From positions 47,772,710 through 47,836,709 of the forward strand of contig NW_024609881.1 in assembly GCF_016920785.2 (NCBI RefSeq): DNA of 64,000 bases. Reading direction: 5' to 3'. The notes beneath the pieces were generated by a model, which saw only the letters and a program-made list of their open reading frames with translations, did no database searches and had not been told where the DNA came from. The DNA is from Ixodes scapularis. Taxonomy: Eukaryota > Arthropoda > Arachnida > Ixodida > Ixodidae. A program made the position numbers and the translations under genes. Shown piece after piece: positions 44,033-54,185 of the stretch; position 1 is the first letter of the stretch, and the number at the start of each line of letters is the position of its first letter.

Positions 44033-44296
44033 CTATAACCCATTTTGCAGATATTCATACTTGCTTATCACAGCATTGACCCTGATTCGGTTAGACCGTG
44101 GCTTGGCAGCTTTGTCCTTTTGCGCGTTTGTCTGCTTGCCCGTAATCGATTTTCCAACAAGCTCTTCCCATCTGAAAACCACCCTCAACAGCTCCTGTGC
44201 ATAAACTGTCGGGGTCTTTGCAGTGCCTATGTCCAGGAGGAGAAACAATGACTTGCTCACCCTGAAGCCCCCAAAATCTTCTCGTTCTCCGTCGCC
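44033..44296 (-). CDS. BEN-domain protein, terminal exon
   Basis: After an ATTACTCGCAG acceptor the frame reads a small helical domain: GGFRVSKSLFLLLDIGTAKT, YAQELLRVVFRWEELVGKSI and GKQTNAQKDKAAKPRSNRIR, ending VNAVISKYEYLQNGL and TAG. The pattern of helices and the ELxGKSxxGK...KDKAAK block fits the BEN domain, a DNA- and protein-binding module of chromatin factors. The frame is intact and splice-bounded. Upstream exons were not located; GC-rich text at 44600-44880 could hold a first exon or promoter. It may be a host gene, or one of the BEN genes carried by repeats. Confidence 0.6.
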   Translation of the reverse strand, partial: GDGEREDFGGFRVSKSLFLLLDIGTAKTPTVYAQELLRVVFRWEELVGKSITGKQTNAQKDKAAKPRSNRIRVNAVISKYEYLQNGL

Positions 44297-44339
44297 CTGC
44301 GAGTAATCAGAGCAAATTCCATTGTACAAGGTCTAATAG

Positions 44340-45600
44340 ACCTGTTGCAAAATGTACAGCGCCATGATGGCAGGGAATTTTGGGAACCCTCGGTACAGAT
44401 CACGCGCTTTCTCGTTGCGCCTCCGCAACTGCATGCGTGTCCCAGCAGCTACCGCCAGCAGCCGTTGCAGCCATCCGCCATCCCGCCCATCTGCCGAGTC
44501 GTACGTTGTTGGCGGCGTACCGTATCTGTGACAGCGTAAAGGCATTGCGACAGGTGAACTTATTTGAATACGTTATTCGTCGTAATTTACCTTCGCGTAC
44601 TGAAGTGTCACCGAATCCACCTATTTTGCACCGCAACCGTGGCAGGTTTCAGCCAGGTTCGACAAAGCGTTGGTGCAGCAGACGACAGAGCCGGTACAAA
44701 GGAGAGGGATGAGAAAGGGGCAGCCGCAGCCGTTGGCTCGTCGCTTCTCCTAGTCGGCTGCTCAAAGGTTGTTGCCGGGGTAACCTGCACCGGCTCGCAT
44801 ATGCCACGTGGTAGCGGGAGGAGAGACGTTGGGAGGGGCATACTGAGGACCCCCATTATTCGTCGCGTGGCACGCGCAGGCTCTTGGGACTTTTGAAAAG
44901 GGTCTATTGGTTAAAAAGAGAAATGAAGACTATTAAAGCTAATTTTAATAGCACCCTCGAACGTCCACACCAATGCACCGAGGTGCGCCCCGTCGTCTTC
45001 GATCAAGTACACCAGTGCGCACCGGTTGTCCTCGATCAACGGAGCGCACCCTCCCGGTGCGGCTTTTTGTTGCCCCAATGCGCACCAAGAAGATCAACGG
45101 TACGCTGGGATGCACTCCCACCAGGCATTGCGGCCTGGAGCGGGAACCAGGAAGATGGCGGGAATAGCAGAGGCGCAGTCTGTCGAGATGGCGACCTTAC
45201 AAAAACGGACACTCCTCGCAATGTCACTCGATGAAATCCCTAGTTCTTCGGAAAGCGAGGGCGACAAGCTTTTTTGCCATCGCCGCGATTACCGATAATT
45301 GCTGCGGTGGCGAGGAGCACCTGAAAGTCATTAACTTCGGGGAGAGCGTTGCAAGGCACTTCAATGACACCAAGGCACGGCTATTATCTGGTGGTTCTTG
45401 AACCAGTAATAATGGGCAAAATATATTTTTTCAGTTTCAAAAGCATTTTTGGGTAGACCGGAGCGTGTGCTACAAAGTGATAGCTGACTATAAGAAATCG
45501 GAGTTCTATCCTCGTGGCCATGGTCCCTACCCTGAAAGACAGTTGAAAAACACACGCTTTCCTTCCTTTGGTGAGTAGCACGTTCGGTCGGAAGATTACT
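44340..45600. other. GC-rich stretch with no resolved gene
   Basis: Open frames run on both strands at 44380-45298. A plus-strand frame containing MAGIAEAQSVEMATLQKRTL starts at an AAGATGGCGGG context at 45152 and ends at 45298. I cannot decide between a short exon and chance. Confidence 0.3.
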
Positions 45601-45714
45601 CTCAATCTGAGCTATGAATATGATAGGCAAAGTGCATTTTTTCAGATTTGCTGGAAACAATATAAGCGAGTGAGCCAATGCAGTGATGTTCAGCATGGCA
45701 GAAAGCACTCTTCA

Positions 45715-46067
45715 TGACATTGTCTAGCGGGTGGCCCACCCCTAGGTCACAGTTAAGGCGGCGGAGGACTATTCTCTCCATCGTTTTATCGAGGCACGAT
45801 GTGATAGAGATGGGCCCGTACGAGCCGGGGTCGTTGGGTGTTTTTGCCCTGCTTGGGGATGGAAATCGCCACTGCCTCCTTCCACTCACTGTGAATTTTG
45901 GACGTCCTCCAGATGGTGTTAATGAGGGCCAAGAGTTGCGGCAGGGTGGTGACTCCATCGGGGCCCGGTCTGGCTTGTCTTCCCATTCTTTTACGACATA
46001 GCCATTGCTCTTTACCCTTTTTGGACACAAAGTATGATTCCATCATCCGGAGCATGCTCGCTTGCAT
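45715..46067 (-). pseudogene. LINE reverse transcriptase fragment
   Basis: Two overlapping frames together give RT blocks 1 and 2 of a Jockey/I-type LINE: RQARPGPDGVTTLPQLLALI, WKEAVAISIPKQGKN, then GPISITSCLDKTMERIV and LRRLNCDLGVG. A frameshift falls near 45840. No catalytic YADD block remains. It abuts the exon described next. Confidence 0.72.
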
Positions 46068-46419
46068 ATCGTTGGGCTCTTTTTGCAGCTGAAGTAGTGC
46101 CTTCTGCCTCTTCAGTCGTTCATTTTTGCAGCATGTTTTATCTCTTTGTGGCGCATGGTTAAAAGCTGCTGCATAAGAGAGGCAGCTGGCCGCTTGCAGT
46201 TTTTGGTTTGCCTGATGGCAGGGCTGCTAGTGCACCGCCGCTGCTGCTGCGGCTCGCGGCATCCGTCAGGCTCACACCTTGCGAGCCTGAGGGATGGGGC
46301 AGGACAGATTCACTGTTACTTCCATGTGTGGCGCTGTCCTCGTTTAGTGTATCATAGTCGTCCTGGTCCCGGGAGACAAGCACCTTGGCATCGTCTTCTG
46401 CCTCATCAACTGGTGGCAC
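46040..46419 (-). CDS. Possible C-terminal exon of a Myb/SANT-associated protein
   Basis: A TACACAG acceptor at 46420 opens a frame that reads VPPVDEAEDDAKVLVSRDQD and a Ser-rich stretch, then stops near 46159. An overlapping frame continues as a basic coiled segment (NERLKRQKALLQLQKEPND, then MQASMLRMMESYF). Acidic-Ser linkers followed by such a coil are usual in the Myb/SANT protein of Harbinger elements, so a frameshifted remnant is likely. This assignment is tentative. Confidence 0.3.
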
Positions 46420-46439
46420 CTGTGTAGGATAAATTATCA

Positions 46440-47030
46440 AAGACAGCATGTCTTGTAGGTTTCCCTGCCCACATCTTGGAAGCCCCGGGTTCTCGTCTGT
46501 GTGGTCCACCCCGGAAGAACACGCAGTAACAAGGAAGGGTTTCTTACGTCTTGTTTATTCTTCGTCACCTCCCCCCCCAGCTGCGCCCTGCTGTCGCTTG
46601 GCGCTGCCAGTAGGAGTCTTGCCCTCTGCCGGAGCAGTGTGGCGGCAGCCACCACAGTCTATATCACACCACAACAAAATTTCTGTTAACACAACTCAAT
46701 CCCGGCTGCACTTTCAGCCAAGCACCCTAACTCCACTGTCTGTGGCCTGCCTGCTTACTGTACACCAATAAACAAACTAGTGCACCCCTATACTTCGTCT
46801 CGCACTGTGTTGGACGACAGCCTAAGTTACGGGCTGCCAGCACCAATCACAAGCAAGTTAAAAACTGCTACCTGACAGTGCACAGCTTTGACCACATCAG
46901 AGTGGGAGCAAGAGACACGGCATCCTATAAAACCAGGAGCTACTGCGATGCACCATTGTAACCATTAGTCCAAGTCCCCCTGCTCTGTTATGCGTTAATG
47001 TAGGTAATTAGACGCCTTCCTTAAAATGTC
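46440..47030. other. No confident gene
   Basis: Mixed sequence; minus frames at 46437-46655 lack known motifs. Confidence 0.3.
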
Positions 47031-47033
47031 TAA

Positions 47034-47203
47034 TACCCGTGTCAGACGGCCTTCTAAAGATCCTTTTCATTAAGCTCCTTTATAAAATCGGTGAACCAGC
47101 GCACGCCGGAGGGCACGTGCGCTTTCAACATTGCGAGCAGATTGGGTGATTTTATAAAGGAGCTTAGTGAAAAGGATCTTTAGAACGCCGTCTGACACGG
47201 GTA
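47034..47203. mobile_element. 170-bp palindromic MITE with TAA duplication
   Basis: It begins TACCCGTGTCAGACGGC and ends GCCGTCTGACACGGGTA. The arms continue with TCTAAAGATCCTTTT and GCTCCTTTATAAAATC, giving about 60 paired bases per side with few mismatches. TAA is duplicated at 47031-47033 and 47204-47206, which fits the 3-bp target of PIF/Harbinger-type elements. Confidence 0.85.
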
Positions 47204-47473
47204 TAACACCCTTAAAGGAGTACAGAATCAAAATATGAAAAATCCCCGAAACACTTCGAAAGGGGTGAAATATGATCCATGATATTCGTAAATGATAGTC
47301 GCACGTTCATATATTTTCAGTTAATGGCTGTATTTTTGGTTCCAACCGACAGTCTGGCGAGCGCTTCAAAATCAGTTATCGAGGCGGCGCGATGCATCTC
47401 GGGATATTTACCCATGATGTTACACTTGCAACTATGCGGATTCATAAAGAGGCCAGGGTACTGTAATTAGGGT

Positions 47474-48082
47474 AGTTAATTTTCTCTGCTCCTCTTCTCT
47501 CTCTTGCTGGTGTCGTTGAGAGAGGCTGATGTTCTTTGTCGGGTTGCCGCCGATATGATGATGGCAACCCCCAATTCCGCCTTGGCCAACGGAGATGTAG
47601 TCGCAGAGGGACACCCAGGTGAAGGTTACGAATAGATATATATATGATTTATTTACATATATAGTTACGGACTGGGTTACAGATCTTAGGAGCTATGCGA
47701 GACCTCTCGGAGTCCTGGTGGCGTCTTGCCCCCTCCGATGCTCAGCGTAAACTGCCTTCCTCTTTCCCGTTCGCCCCCAAAATCCCAGGAATCGTCCCCA
47801 CTTTCCCGGGCGTCTGGTCAGCATCGCTTGTCACCTCGCCGGGTCGCTCCGCACCCCCCGCCGTGTCGTTCCGACCCGGCGGTTCTTCTCGCCGACTCCC
47901 CACATTTCCAGCCCCGGTGCTCAAGATTCTGGTTACTTCGGAAGTAGTTAACTGCCGTCGCGTCCGGGACTCGTAAAACATTGCGGGCCCCCTGTTTTCT
48001 TTTGAGCCCGTCACAAGAAAAACAAACCATACAAGAACACATATACAGAACACAGTTTCCCCAAAAGTCCTGGGACCTAACA
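47474..48082 (-). repeat. 3' LTR of Gypsy element 2
   Basis: On the minus strand it starts TGTTAGGTCCCAGG and ends AAAATTAACT. It carries short direct repeats and a TATATATA stretch near 47636. Confidence 0.92.
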
Positions 48083-48092
48083 TCTCCCCCCC
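48083..48092 (-). promoter_or_regulatory. Polypurine tract of Gypsy element 2
   Basis: The minus strand reads GGGGGGGAGA directly before the 3' LTR, the usual primer for plus-strand DNA synthesis. Confidence 0.85.
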
Positions 48093-48410
48093 AACTGTGT
48101 TGCTCGGGCTGCAGGAACGAGCAACACACCAAAACAAAAACACAAAGTCTCAGGACCTAGACGCGAAGTGTTCACCGTGCAGCCTGGAACGGCGATTAGC
48201 TCTAACCTTCCCGTATTACAGAATGAAGCTCTACCCTTTCGGTACATTTGTAGTAAAAGTAAACTCGGAAACACAAACACACACAAAAAAAACATGCATT
48301 AGAACTAGCACATAATATTATACGGTTAACACAACTCATATGGGAGGCCCTAGAGATCATTCCACTGAACGTCATGTCAGCCCGGAGCCACACCTCAAGG
48401 CCCGCCGTCT

Positions 48411-50164
48411 CTAGATCGCAACTCTAAGCCTAGACAACGCGTCCTTTAATCTCTTCTTGGTCTTCTGCGAAAAGTGCCCTCCCCACGGGGAGTCATGCGC
48501 CAGCTCGAGCACCTTTTCGCGCCTGGACGCCGGCAACACCACCTGCTCACAAGGTCGGCCATCAACGTCATCTTTGTGATACAGGAGCCCCTCGCGCACA
48601 ACCATGCCGTGTGTCCCGTTCTCAGCCTCCTTCCAGGCATCCCTGAGTGATTCGTCATGGAGCTGCTCTCTGCGGAATTCTGTTACGCTTGTACCCTCTC
48701 CTGCATCAGCCGGACTCGTCACGAGCTGCACCTCGGCCTGAATTTCGTTCTCCTCAAAGTCTACTGGCTCAGCCCCGAGCCCCTCGGGCAGGTCGGGGCC
48801 CAGATCACCGGCTTCAGCTTCTAACTCGGCTTTCGCCCTGAGGAGTTCATCGTACACGTCGGGTGTTATGAGCGCGTCAATTCCCTCAGCCAGCTCCTCT
48901 GTTACCGCGCACAGGGTTATAACCTGTGGTCCGGTGTCGTACTCGTCACAGTCGGCCCGCAGCGGCACGTACATCAAGTTAGCTGTTATTGACTGACCGA
49001 AGGCTCCGCGGAGAACAATGGGTCCCGAAGTTTCAAGGCTCCCACTTTGGATCACACTCCGCCTGATCACCGTGATATCCGCCCCCGAATCCAACCTCCC
49101 CTGGAATTTGTTATGCTCGGATACCAACGGGACCGATTGGACTCGTGACCCAATAGAAGTGTTCGTCGCGATGTCCCTCTCGTTTGCCACCACACTCCGT
49201 AGCTGCTCGCTGCGATCGCACCCTACACCAGCAACGGTACCGCCTTTAGGGGCCTTATCCTTAGGCTTCGGGCAGTTGGCCCAAATGTGCCCCAACTTCC
49301 CACATCCGAAGCAGCTTCTTTTCTCTGTACCCGAAGCCACGCCTTTATCTTTCAGACTTGGTTTATTCCTCTCGCAATTCGGGAAAGGTGGCCCCTGTTT
49401 AGCCCTCGATTCCTTCTGCGTTCGTTCATAGTTTACCGCAAGTTTGGCCACTTCTGCGGGCGGTAACCATTTTCCTTTTTCGCTCAGGTCGACATATGCT
49501 CTCGTGTCTCGGTGCATCGTGCGCTTCAGCTGATCAGCTATCAGCAGCTGCCTCAGCATCTCCAGAGATGTCACCTCGCTACTTTTCAAGTAATATCCAA
49601 GAAAATCGCCCAGCCGAGATGCAAACTGTCCCCAGGACTCCTTTTCGTCCTTTCTAGTTTTGTAAAACAGCTCCCGATACTCCGCTGGAGCAAGCATCGC
49701 TCCTCAAGCATCGCTCCTTTTAAGTCGTCGTACGACGGCATCGCGTCAGCAGCGATTCGGTTTGCAACCGATCTCATTCTCTCCGTGAGGAAGGGGAGGA
49801 TCATTGCGCCCCTGATGCTTTCCGGCACGTGAAGGCTATTGAACATACTCTCCACCCCGGAGAACCACGAAGGCACCAACGGTTCGGACTCTGGCATGTT
49901 GGACAACACGCCCCTTACAATCCGCGAGTACCTAAGTACCTCGTCCCCCTCCGTTCGGGCAGCGCTGGCTCCCGACGTGGTGTCCTGCGCCCTGGCAAGT
50001 CTAGCCACTTCCAGCTCTAGTTTCAGCTTTTCTATCTCCATCTCCATTAGTTCCTTTCGGAGCTGCAAAGCGTTACTGTCCATATCGGACTCCCCTTCTG
50101 CCCCCAATTCACTACTGCTTTCAGACGACTGGCCTTTCTTGGTGTTTGCTCGCGTACCCAACAT
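48411..50164 (-). pseudogene. gag-protease-truncated integrase of Gypsy element 2
   Basis: The first frame (50164 to about 49705) encodes Gag with a coiled coil (LRKELMEMEIEKLKLELEV) and capsid start (SWFSGVESMFNSLHVPESIR). A 14-base tandem duplication at 49691-49718 shifts the frame; the second frame (48411-49697, 428 codons) carries the rest. It has a zinc knuckle CFGCGKLGHIWANC (residues 129-142), a retropepsin site LDSGADITVI (about 202-211), an acidic spacer, and then the start of the integrase zinc-binding domain (LLYHKD...HDSPWGGHF). The two Cys of that domain, and all of the RT, RNase H and integrase core, are absent. Confidence 0.88.
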
Positions 50165-50340
50165 GACGCCCAGAGGAGAACAACAAAGGGACCTCCCACC
50201 TGGTTGTCGTGTCCGCCACGATCACGGGCCGCTGTTGGTCCCGGATAGCTGCACCAGGCTTGGCCGCTGCCGACTTGTGGCACTGTGCAGATCAGATGTC
50301 TTGAGGAGCAGCGTCTGCAGCAATCACCAGCTGCTTTCCC

Positions 50341-50845
50341 GTCACACCTGGGGCAACGGTCGAACGTCTCTTTTCCGGCGAGCTTCCACGGCTCCTCGTC
50401 GCACCTGCGGCAACAGCCGGACAGTCAACGTTCTCCGATGGTCTCGTCGACCTTGCGTCGCAGTTCCACGACGATTGGATGCTTGTTTCCGTATCCGTCA
50501 AGCTCTTCCAGCTCGCTGTCGCACCACCGGCGACAGACGGACACTCAGCACTTTCCGACGATCTCGTTGGCCTTCTTCGCAACCCTGGCGACGGCCTGAC
50601 GTCTTGTGTCCGGCGAGCTCCTGCGGCTCCTGATCACACCTCCGGTGACTGCCGGGCACTCCACGTCGTCTGGTGTTCTTGACCCCACGCCGCACTCACG
50701 GCGACGGTCGGACGTTGAGGTGTCTGCTCCCAAGGAGCTCCTGCGGCCCACTGTCACGCCTTCGGCGACAGCCAGACACTCGACGTCCTTCTATAGGGTC
50801 GCAGCTTCACTTCGTCACTCCAACGGCGACGAGTCCCAGTCATTC
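50341..50845 (-). repeat. 58-bp tandem repeats in the leader of Gypsy element 2
   Basis: About nine diverged units recur at 50341, 50398, 50456, 50518, 50574, 50632, 50689, 50749 and 50811, each with a core like GTCGCACCTGCGGCAACAGC followed by GGACA. They lie between the primer-binding site and gag and keep frames open on both strands by chance. Confidence 0.8.
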
Positions 50846-50918
50846 GTCATCTTCACCTGCAAAGCTCTCGGTGTCCCTTGTGATGAAGGCAGCTTTCTCA
50901 TCCGAAAGGCAGTGGCGG

Positions 50919-50937
50919 AATCCTGTCGACTGCGCCA
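50919..50937 (-). promoter_or_regulatory. Primer-binding site of Gypsy element 2
   Basis: The minus strand next to the 5' LTR reads TGGCGCAGTCGACAGGATTC, nearly identical to the site of Gypsy element 1 and complementary to a tRNA-Ser-like 3' end. Confidence 0.8.
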
Positions 50938-51545
50938 GTTAATTTTCTCTGCTCCTCTTCTCTCTCTTGCTGGTGTCGTTGAGAGAGGCTGATGTTCTTT
51001 GTCGGGTTGCCGCCGATATGATGATGGCAACCCCCAATTCTGCCTCGGCCAACGGAGATGTAGTCGCAGAGGGACACCCAGGTGAAGGTTACGAATAGAT
51101 ATATATATGATTTATTTACATATATAGTTACGGACTGGGTTACAGATCTTAGGAGCTACGCGAGACCTCTCGGAGTCCTGGTGGCGTCTTGCCCCCTCCG
51201 ATGCTCAGCGTAAACTGCCTTCCTCTTTCCCGCGCGCCCCCAAAATCCCAGGAATCGTCCTCACCTTCCCGGGCGTCTGGTCAGCATCGCTTGTCACCTC
51301 GCCGGGTCGCTCCGCACCCCCCGCCGTGTCGTTCCGACCCGGCGGTTCTTCTCGCCGACTCCCCATATTTCCAGCCCCGGTGCTCAAGATTCTGGTTACT
51401 TCGGAAGTAGTTAACTGCCGTCGCGTCCGGGACTCGTAAAACATTGCGGGCCCCCTATTTTCTTTTGAGCCCGTCACAAGAAAAACAAACCATACAAGAA
51501 CACATATACAGAACACAGTTTCCCCAAAAGTCCTGGGACCTAACA
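50937..51545 (-). repeat. 5' LTR of Gypsy element 2
   Basis: It has the same length and ends as the LTR at 47474-48082. Confidence 0.92.
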
Positions 51546-51899
51546 AGGGTCGTCGTCACTCGGTGGCGTTGGCTTTATTGCAAACGCGCTAAATCTCGCG
51601 AAGTGGAAATACCCGAGGTATGGTGTGCCAAGGGCCTCCATCGGACACTGCCGCGCTGTGGCGCTGCTACCGATGAATCCGTGACGTCAGATATTTCATA
51701 ATAAGGTTGAGAGGTGGGCTAGTTGGTAGTTGTTAAACACGATGAGATAAAACAGCGCAAAAAGGTACAAAAGGAAGAGACAAACCGGACAGGTCAGAGC
51801 GCTGACTTGCTACTATGTATTTTTACTGATAGAGAAGAAGAAAGACAATGCACATTGTTTCACACGTTCACATGCACATCTACCGATGATATCTACGCT

Positions 51900-52450
51900 T
51901 TACTGCCCGCGCTGGACCTTCATTGTCAGTTTCAGGAATTCTAGCTCTTTACTAGACAAAGCCACTGACGCTGGGCTAATGCAGTTTTTTCCTTCGCTGT
52001 AGATGTAGATGTGGAATGCCTGAAGCACCTCACGTGTCACTTCATGCCTTCCCAAGATCGTTATGGTATTGAATGACGGTTCGCACTGGCACTCTACAGT
52101 GAACTGAAAGGTGCCCTCCCACTGTGGCTCCGAGAGAGTACCTGTACTCACGAAGCCTATCGTTCAGGCAGCGTCCGGTTCGCCCAACGTAGCTGCGGCC
52201 ACACGAGAGAGGAAGGCTGTACACAATGCCCGTTGCACATGGCACAAACGGCACAGCATGCTTCTTGCTGCAAGTGTTCTTTTTGATTCCCTCTGCCTTC
52301 ACATTGACTCAGGAACAAATCTGACTCGTTTTTTTGTGGATCTGAAAAAACTATTAAAATTCCTTTCCTGAGTGGTTCCTCACATTTTTTTAAATTATGT
52401 GACACTGTGTAAATACGGGATGACCACTGGCCACTTCCTTTCCACACCAC
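51900..52450 (-). pseudogene. GIY-YIG endonuclease part of Penelope element C
   Basis: The linker reads IYTVSHNLKKCEEPLRKGIL. The nuclease reads GIVYSLPLSCGRSYVGRTGR then CLNDRLREY, with YVG in place of YIG. The C terminus reads CISPASVALSSKELEFL in another frame, so a frameshift lies near 52100-52150. Confidence 0.78.
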
Positions 52451-52469
52451 ATTTTGTGGACTGGTTACC

Positions 52470-53204
52470 TTTTGTAAGTCCTGCGCGGGATAGTCGCATC
52501 AGGACTTGCTGCAGGCGGGAGTCGTGTTCTTCGAGAGTGCGTCCGAAGACGAGTATGTCGTCTATCATGCACACAGTGCCTTCCAGGCCTTCCAAAATCC
52601 TGGACATCTGCTTCTGGAAAAATTCGGGCGCAGAGGTGATGCCGAAGGGCATCCGACGGAAGCAGTAGCGTCCGAAAGGTGTGATAAATGTGGTGAGTTC
52701 TTGCGATTCTTCCGCCAACTTCACCTGGTAGAAGCCTGATTTAGCGTCCAACTTGGACAACACCGTTGCGTCTCCCAGCAGGCCCAGGACCTGGTCGACC
52801 GTGGGAAGGATGTGGCGTTCTCGAAGTCGAAGCGGTCGGGCTGATGCAGAGAAAGACCTAGCCATGAAGGCTTGGCGCCGTTTCCTTCGTCGTCAGGCAT
52901 GGCAGCGAGCAGGACGGCAGCGAGCAGGAACACGGCGGTCGAAAGCCGGGCGACGGGCGAGCGAACTACGCAGTTACGGCGGAGACGATTCATGCGGAGG
53001 CGAGGCCTACTTCGTTAGGCATAACGTTTGGCACTTCTGACACCATGTGGAGGCCATGACAGGCCAGAAGAAGGTTCGTGCGAACTCGCTCGTGCCAGAA
53101 CAACAAGTGACTTTTATTCTGTCGAAAATAACACACGAAGCCGCCCCCGCGGTGGCACAGGGTTGCCTGCGGCAATCACGTACGCGAGGGTTGCGCCCTC
53201 TACA
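52470..53204 (-). mobile_element. Defective Gypsy fragment: LTR, gag start fused to RT
   Basis: Read on the minus strand: a 159-bp LTR (53046-53204, TGTAGAGGGCG to CCTCCACA), then a primer-binding site TGGTGTCAGAAGTGCC (53028-53045) matching tRNA-Leu, then a Gag start (MPDDEGNGAKPSWLGLSLHQ), then abruptly the RT. The 3' part is missing. Confidence 0.75.
52480..52865 (-). pseudogene. Gypsy reverse transcriptase fragment
   Basis: The frame reads TVLSKLDAKSGFYQVKLAEE, RRMPFGITSAPEFFQKQM and VCMIDDILVFGRTLEEHDSR. These are RT blocks with the LDA catalytic Asp and the IDD pair of the active site. It joins the Gag start within DRFDFEN, where both frames overlap, so an internal deletion removed the rest of gag and the protease. 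Confidence 0.85.
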
Positions 53205-53252
53205 GCCACGTCTGACTGCAGTGTCGATGGGTAGCCCGCATTTTTGAGTCTG

Positions 53253-53650
53253 TCACCCCCTAGAATGTGGAAGCAGGATTTCTTCAGTGCTGAGCCTAGA
53301 CATGTGAACGCAATGCCTCTTTACAAGTTTTGAGTGGGCCGACCTGTAGTCAAGGATACCTTTCTTGGATCTTGGGCTGTGCCTCCAGCAGACATGGGAA
53401 TCTCTTAAAATGATGGAAATGTCCAAGTTCTGGAGCACCCCTTCTGGAGTCTCAAAGGTGAATTTACTTCCAGCAGACATGGGAGTCTTTTAAAATGATG
53501 GAAATATCCAGGTTTTGGAGCACTACTTATGGAATCTCAAAAGTGAATTTAGGCCCCCCCCCCCATACACGGCAAATGTCTTCACCACTTTGTTCACCTG
53601 CGTTTTAAAAGGTTCACCTCTTTCTAGAATCACTAAAAAATTGTCAACAT
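53253..53650 (-). pseudogene. Penelope element C RT thumb with internal duplication
   Basis: The text reads EVIRYVDNFLVI (catalytic YVDD changed to YVDN), then SKFTFETPEGVLQNLDISII and VCWRHSPRSKKGILDYRSAH. A block of about 85 bases around the LDISI segment is present twice, the upstream copy with stops. Confidence 0.7.
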
Positions 53651-53680
53651 AGCGGATTACCTCCTTGATACTCGTGCCAC

Positions 53681-54185
53681 TTAGTAGCGGTAGGTTACTG
53701 TTATTAATCGGACAGATGCCTGTTCATGGGCTTTTACTTCTTTTAGAATTGCTGTGCTAACTGCGTTTAGCTCGGAAGTCCCCTTCGTTGGATGTTTACC
53801 CGACTCGTTTCCATGAGTCGGGGAATTGCAGTACTGAAAGGGGCACTCGCAAAATCCTGTAAAGCCAACATCGGCAAGTGCTGTGGCAGCAGCCGTGGCT
53901 TTGCGCCTATTTATAAAAAAAAAGAAAAAGGTTAAGAGGCTGTTATTGCAACCTGCAAGAGCAATTCCGCTGCACAAGGTATGCGGGATAGGCACGGTGT
54001 TTCAGAGCACCCCTGTGATGTGGCACTGGGGGTACGGAACGGCAGCGGCTGCCGCATTACAGCAAAGTGTGTCCGTGAAAGAACCTACAGTTCACCTCCA
54101 AGCCAATTTACCTCATATAGACGCTTTCAGCGAGTCAGTTACTCGAGCTGCCACCAGTCGGCGCGCCCTTCGCGCGCTTTCCGGA
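53681..54185. other. No confident gene
   Basis: A minus-strand frame of 104 codons at 53681-53995 may continue the Penelope N terminus but shows no clear motif. Confidence 0.3.

Larger units (their letters stand above)
47474..51545 (-). mobile_element. Gypsy-type LTR retrotransposon 2, complete but RT-less
   Basis: It is 4072 bases long with 609-bp LTRs and a perfect 5-bp target duplication, AGGGT, at 47469-47473 and 51546-51550. Order on the minus strand: 5' LTR, primer-binding site, tandem-repeat leader, gag, protease, start of an integrase zinc-binding region, purine tract, 3' LTR. There is no reverse transcriptase or RNase H. I counted nine differences between the LTRs by eye, so the insertion is recent relative to its neighbours. 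Confidence 0.92.
51707..53680 (-). mobile_element. Penelope-like element C, interrupted
   Basis: The 3' UTR includes GAGGTGGGCTAGTTGGTAG at 51708 and CAAACCGGACAGGTCAG near 51780, as in other tick Penelope elements. Going upstream come the C terminus, the GIY-YIG nuclease, a linker, a defective Gypsy insertion (about 52470-53204), and the RT thumb. The thumb region has a local tandem duplication of about 85 bases (53384-53465 and 53466-53553). Confidence 0.75.

Noticed and set aside
49839..50992. 264-codon plus-strand frame and several frames across the Gypsy leader
   Set aside because: They lie opposite to gag and across the 58-bp leader repeats, are Ser/Arg/Pro-rich and have no known domain.
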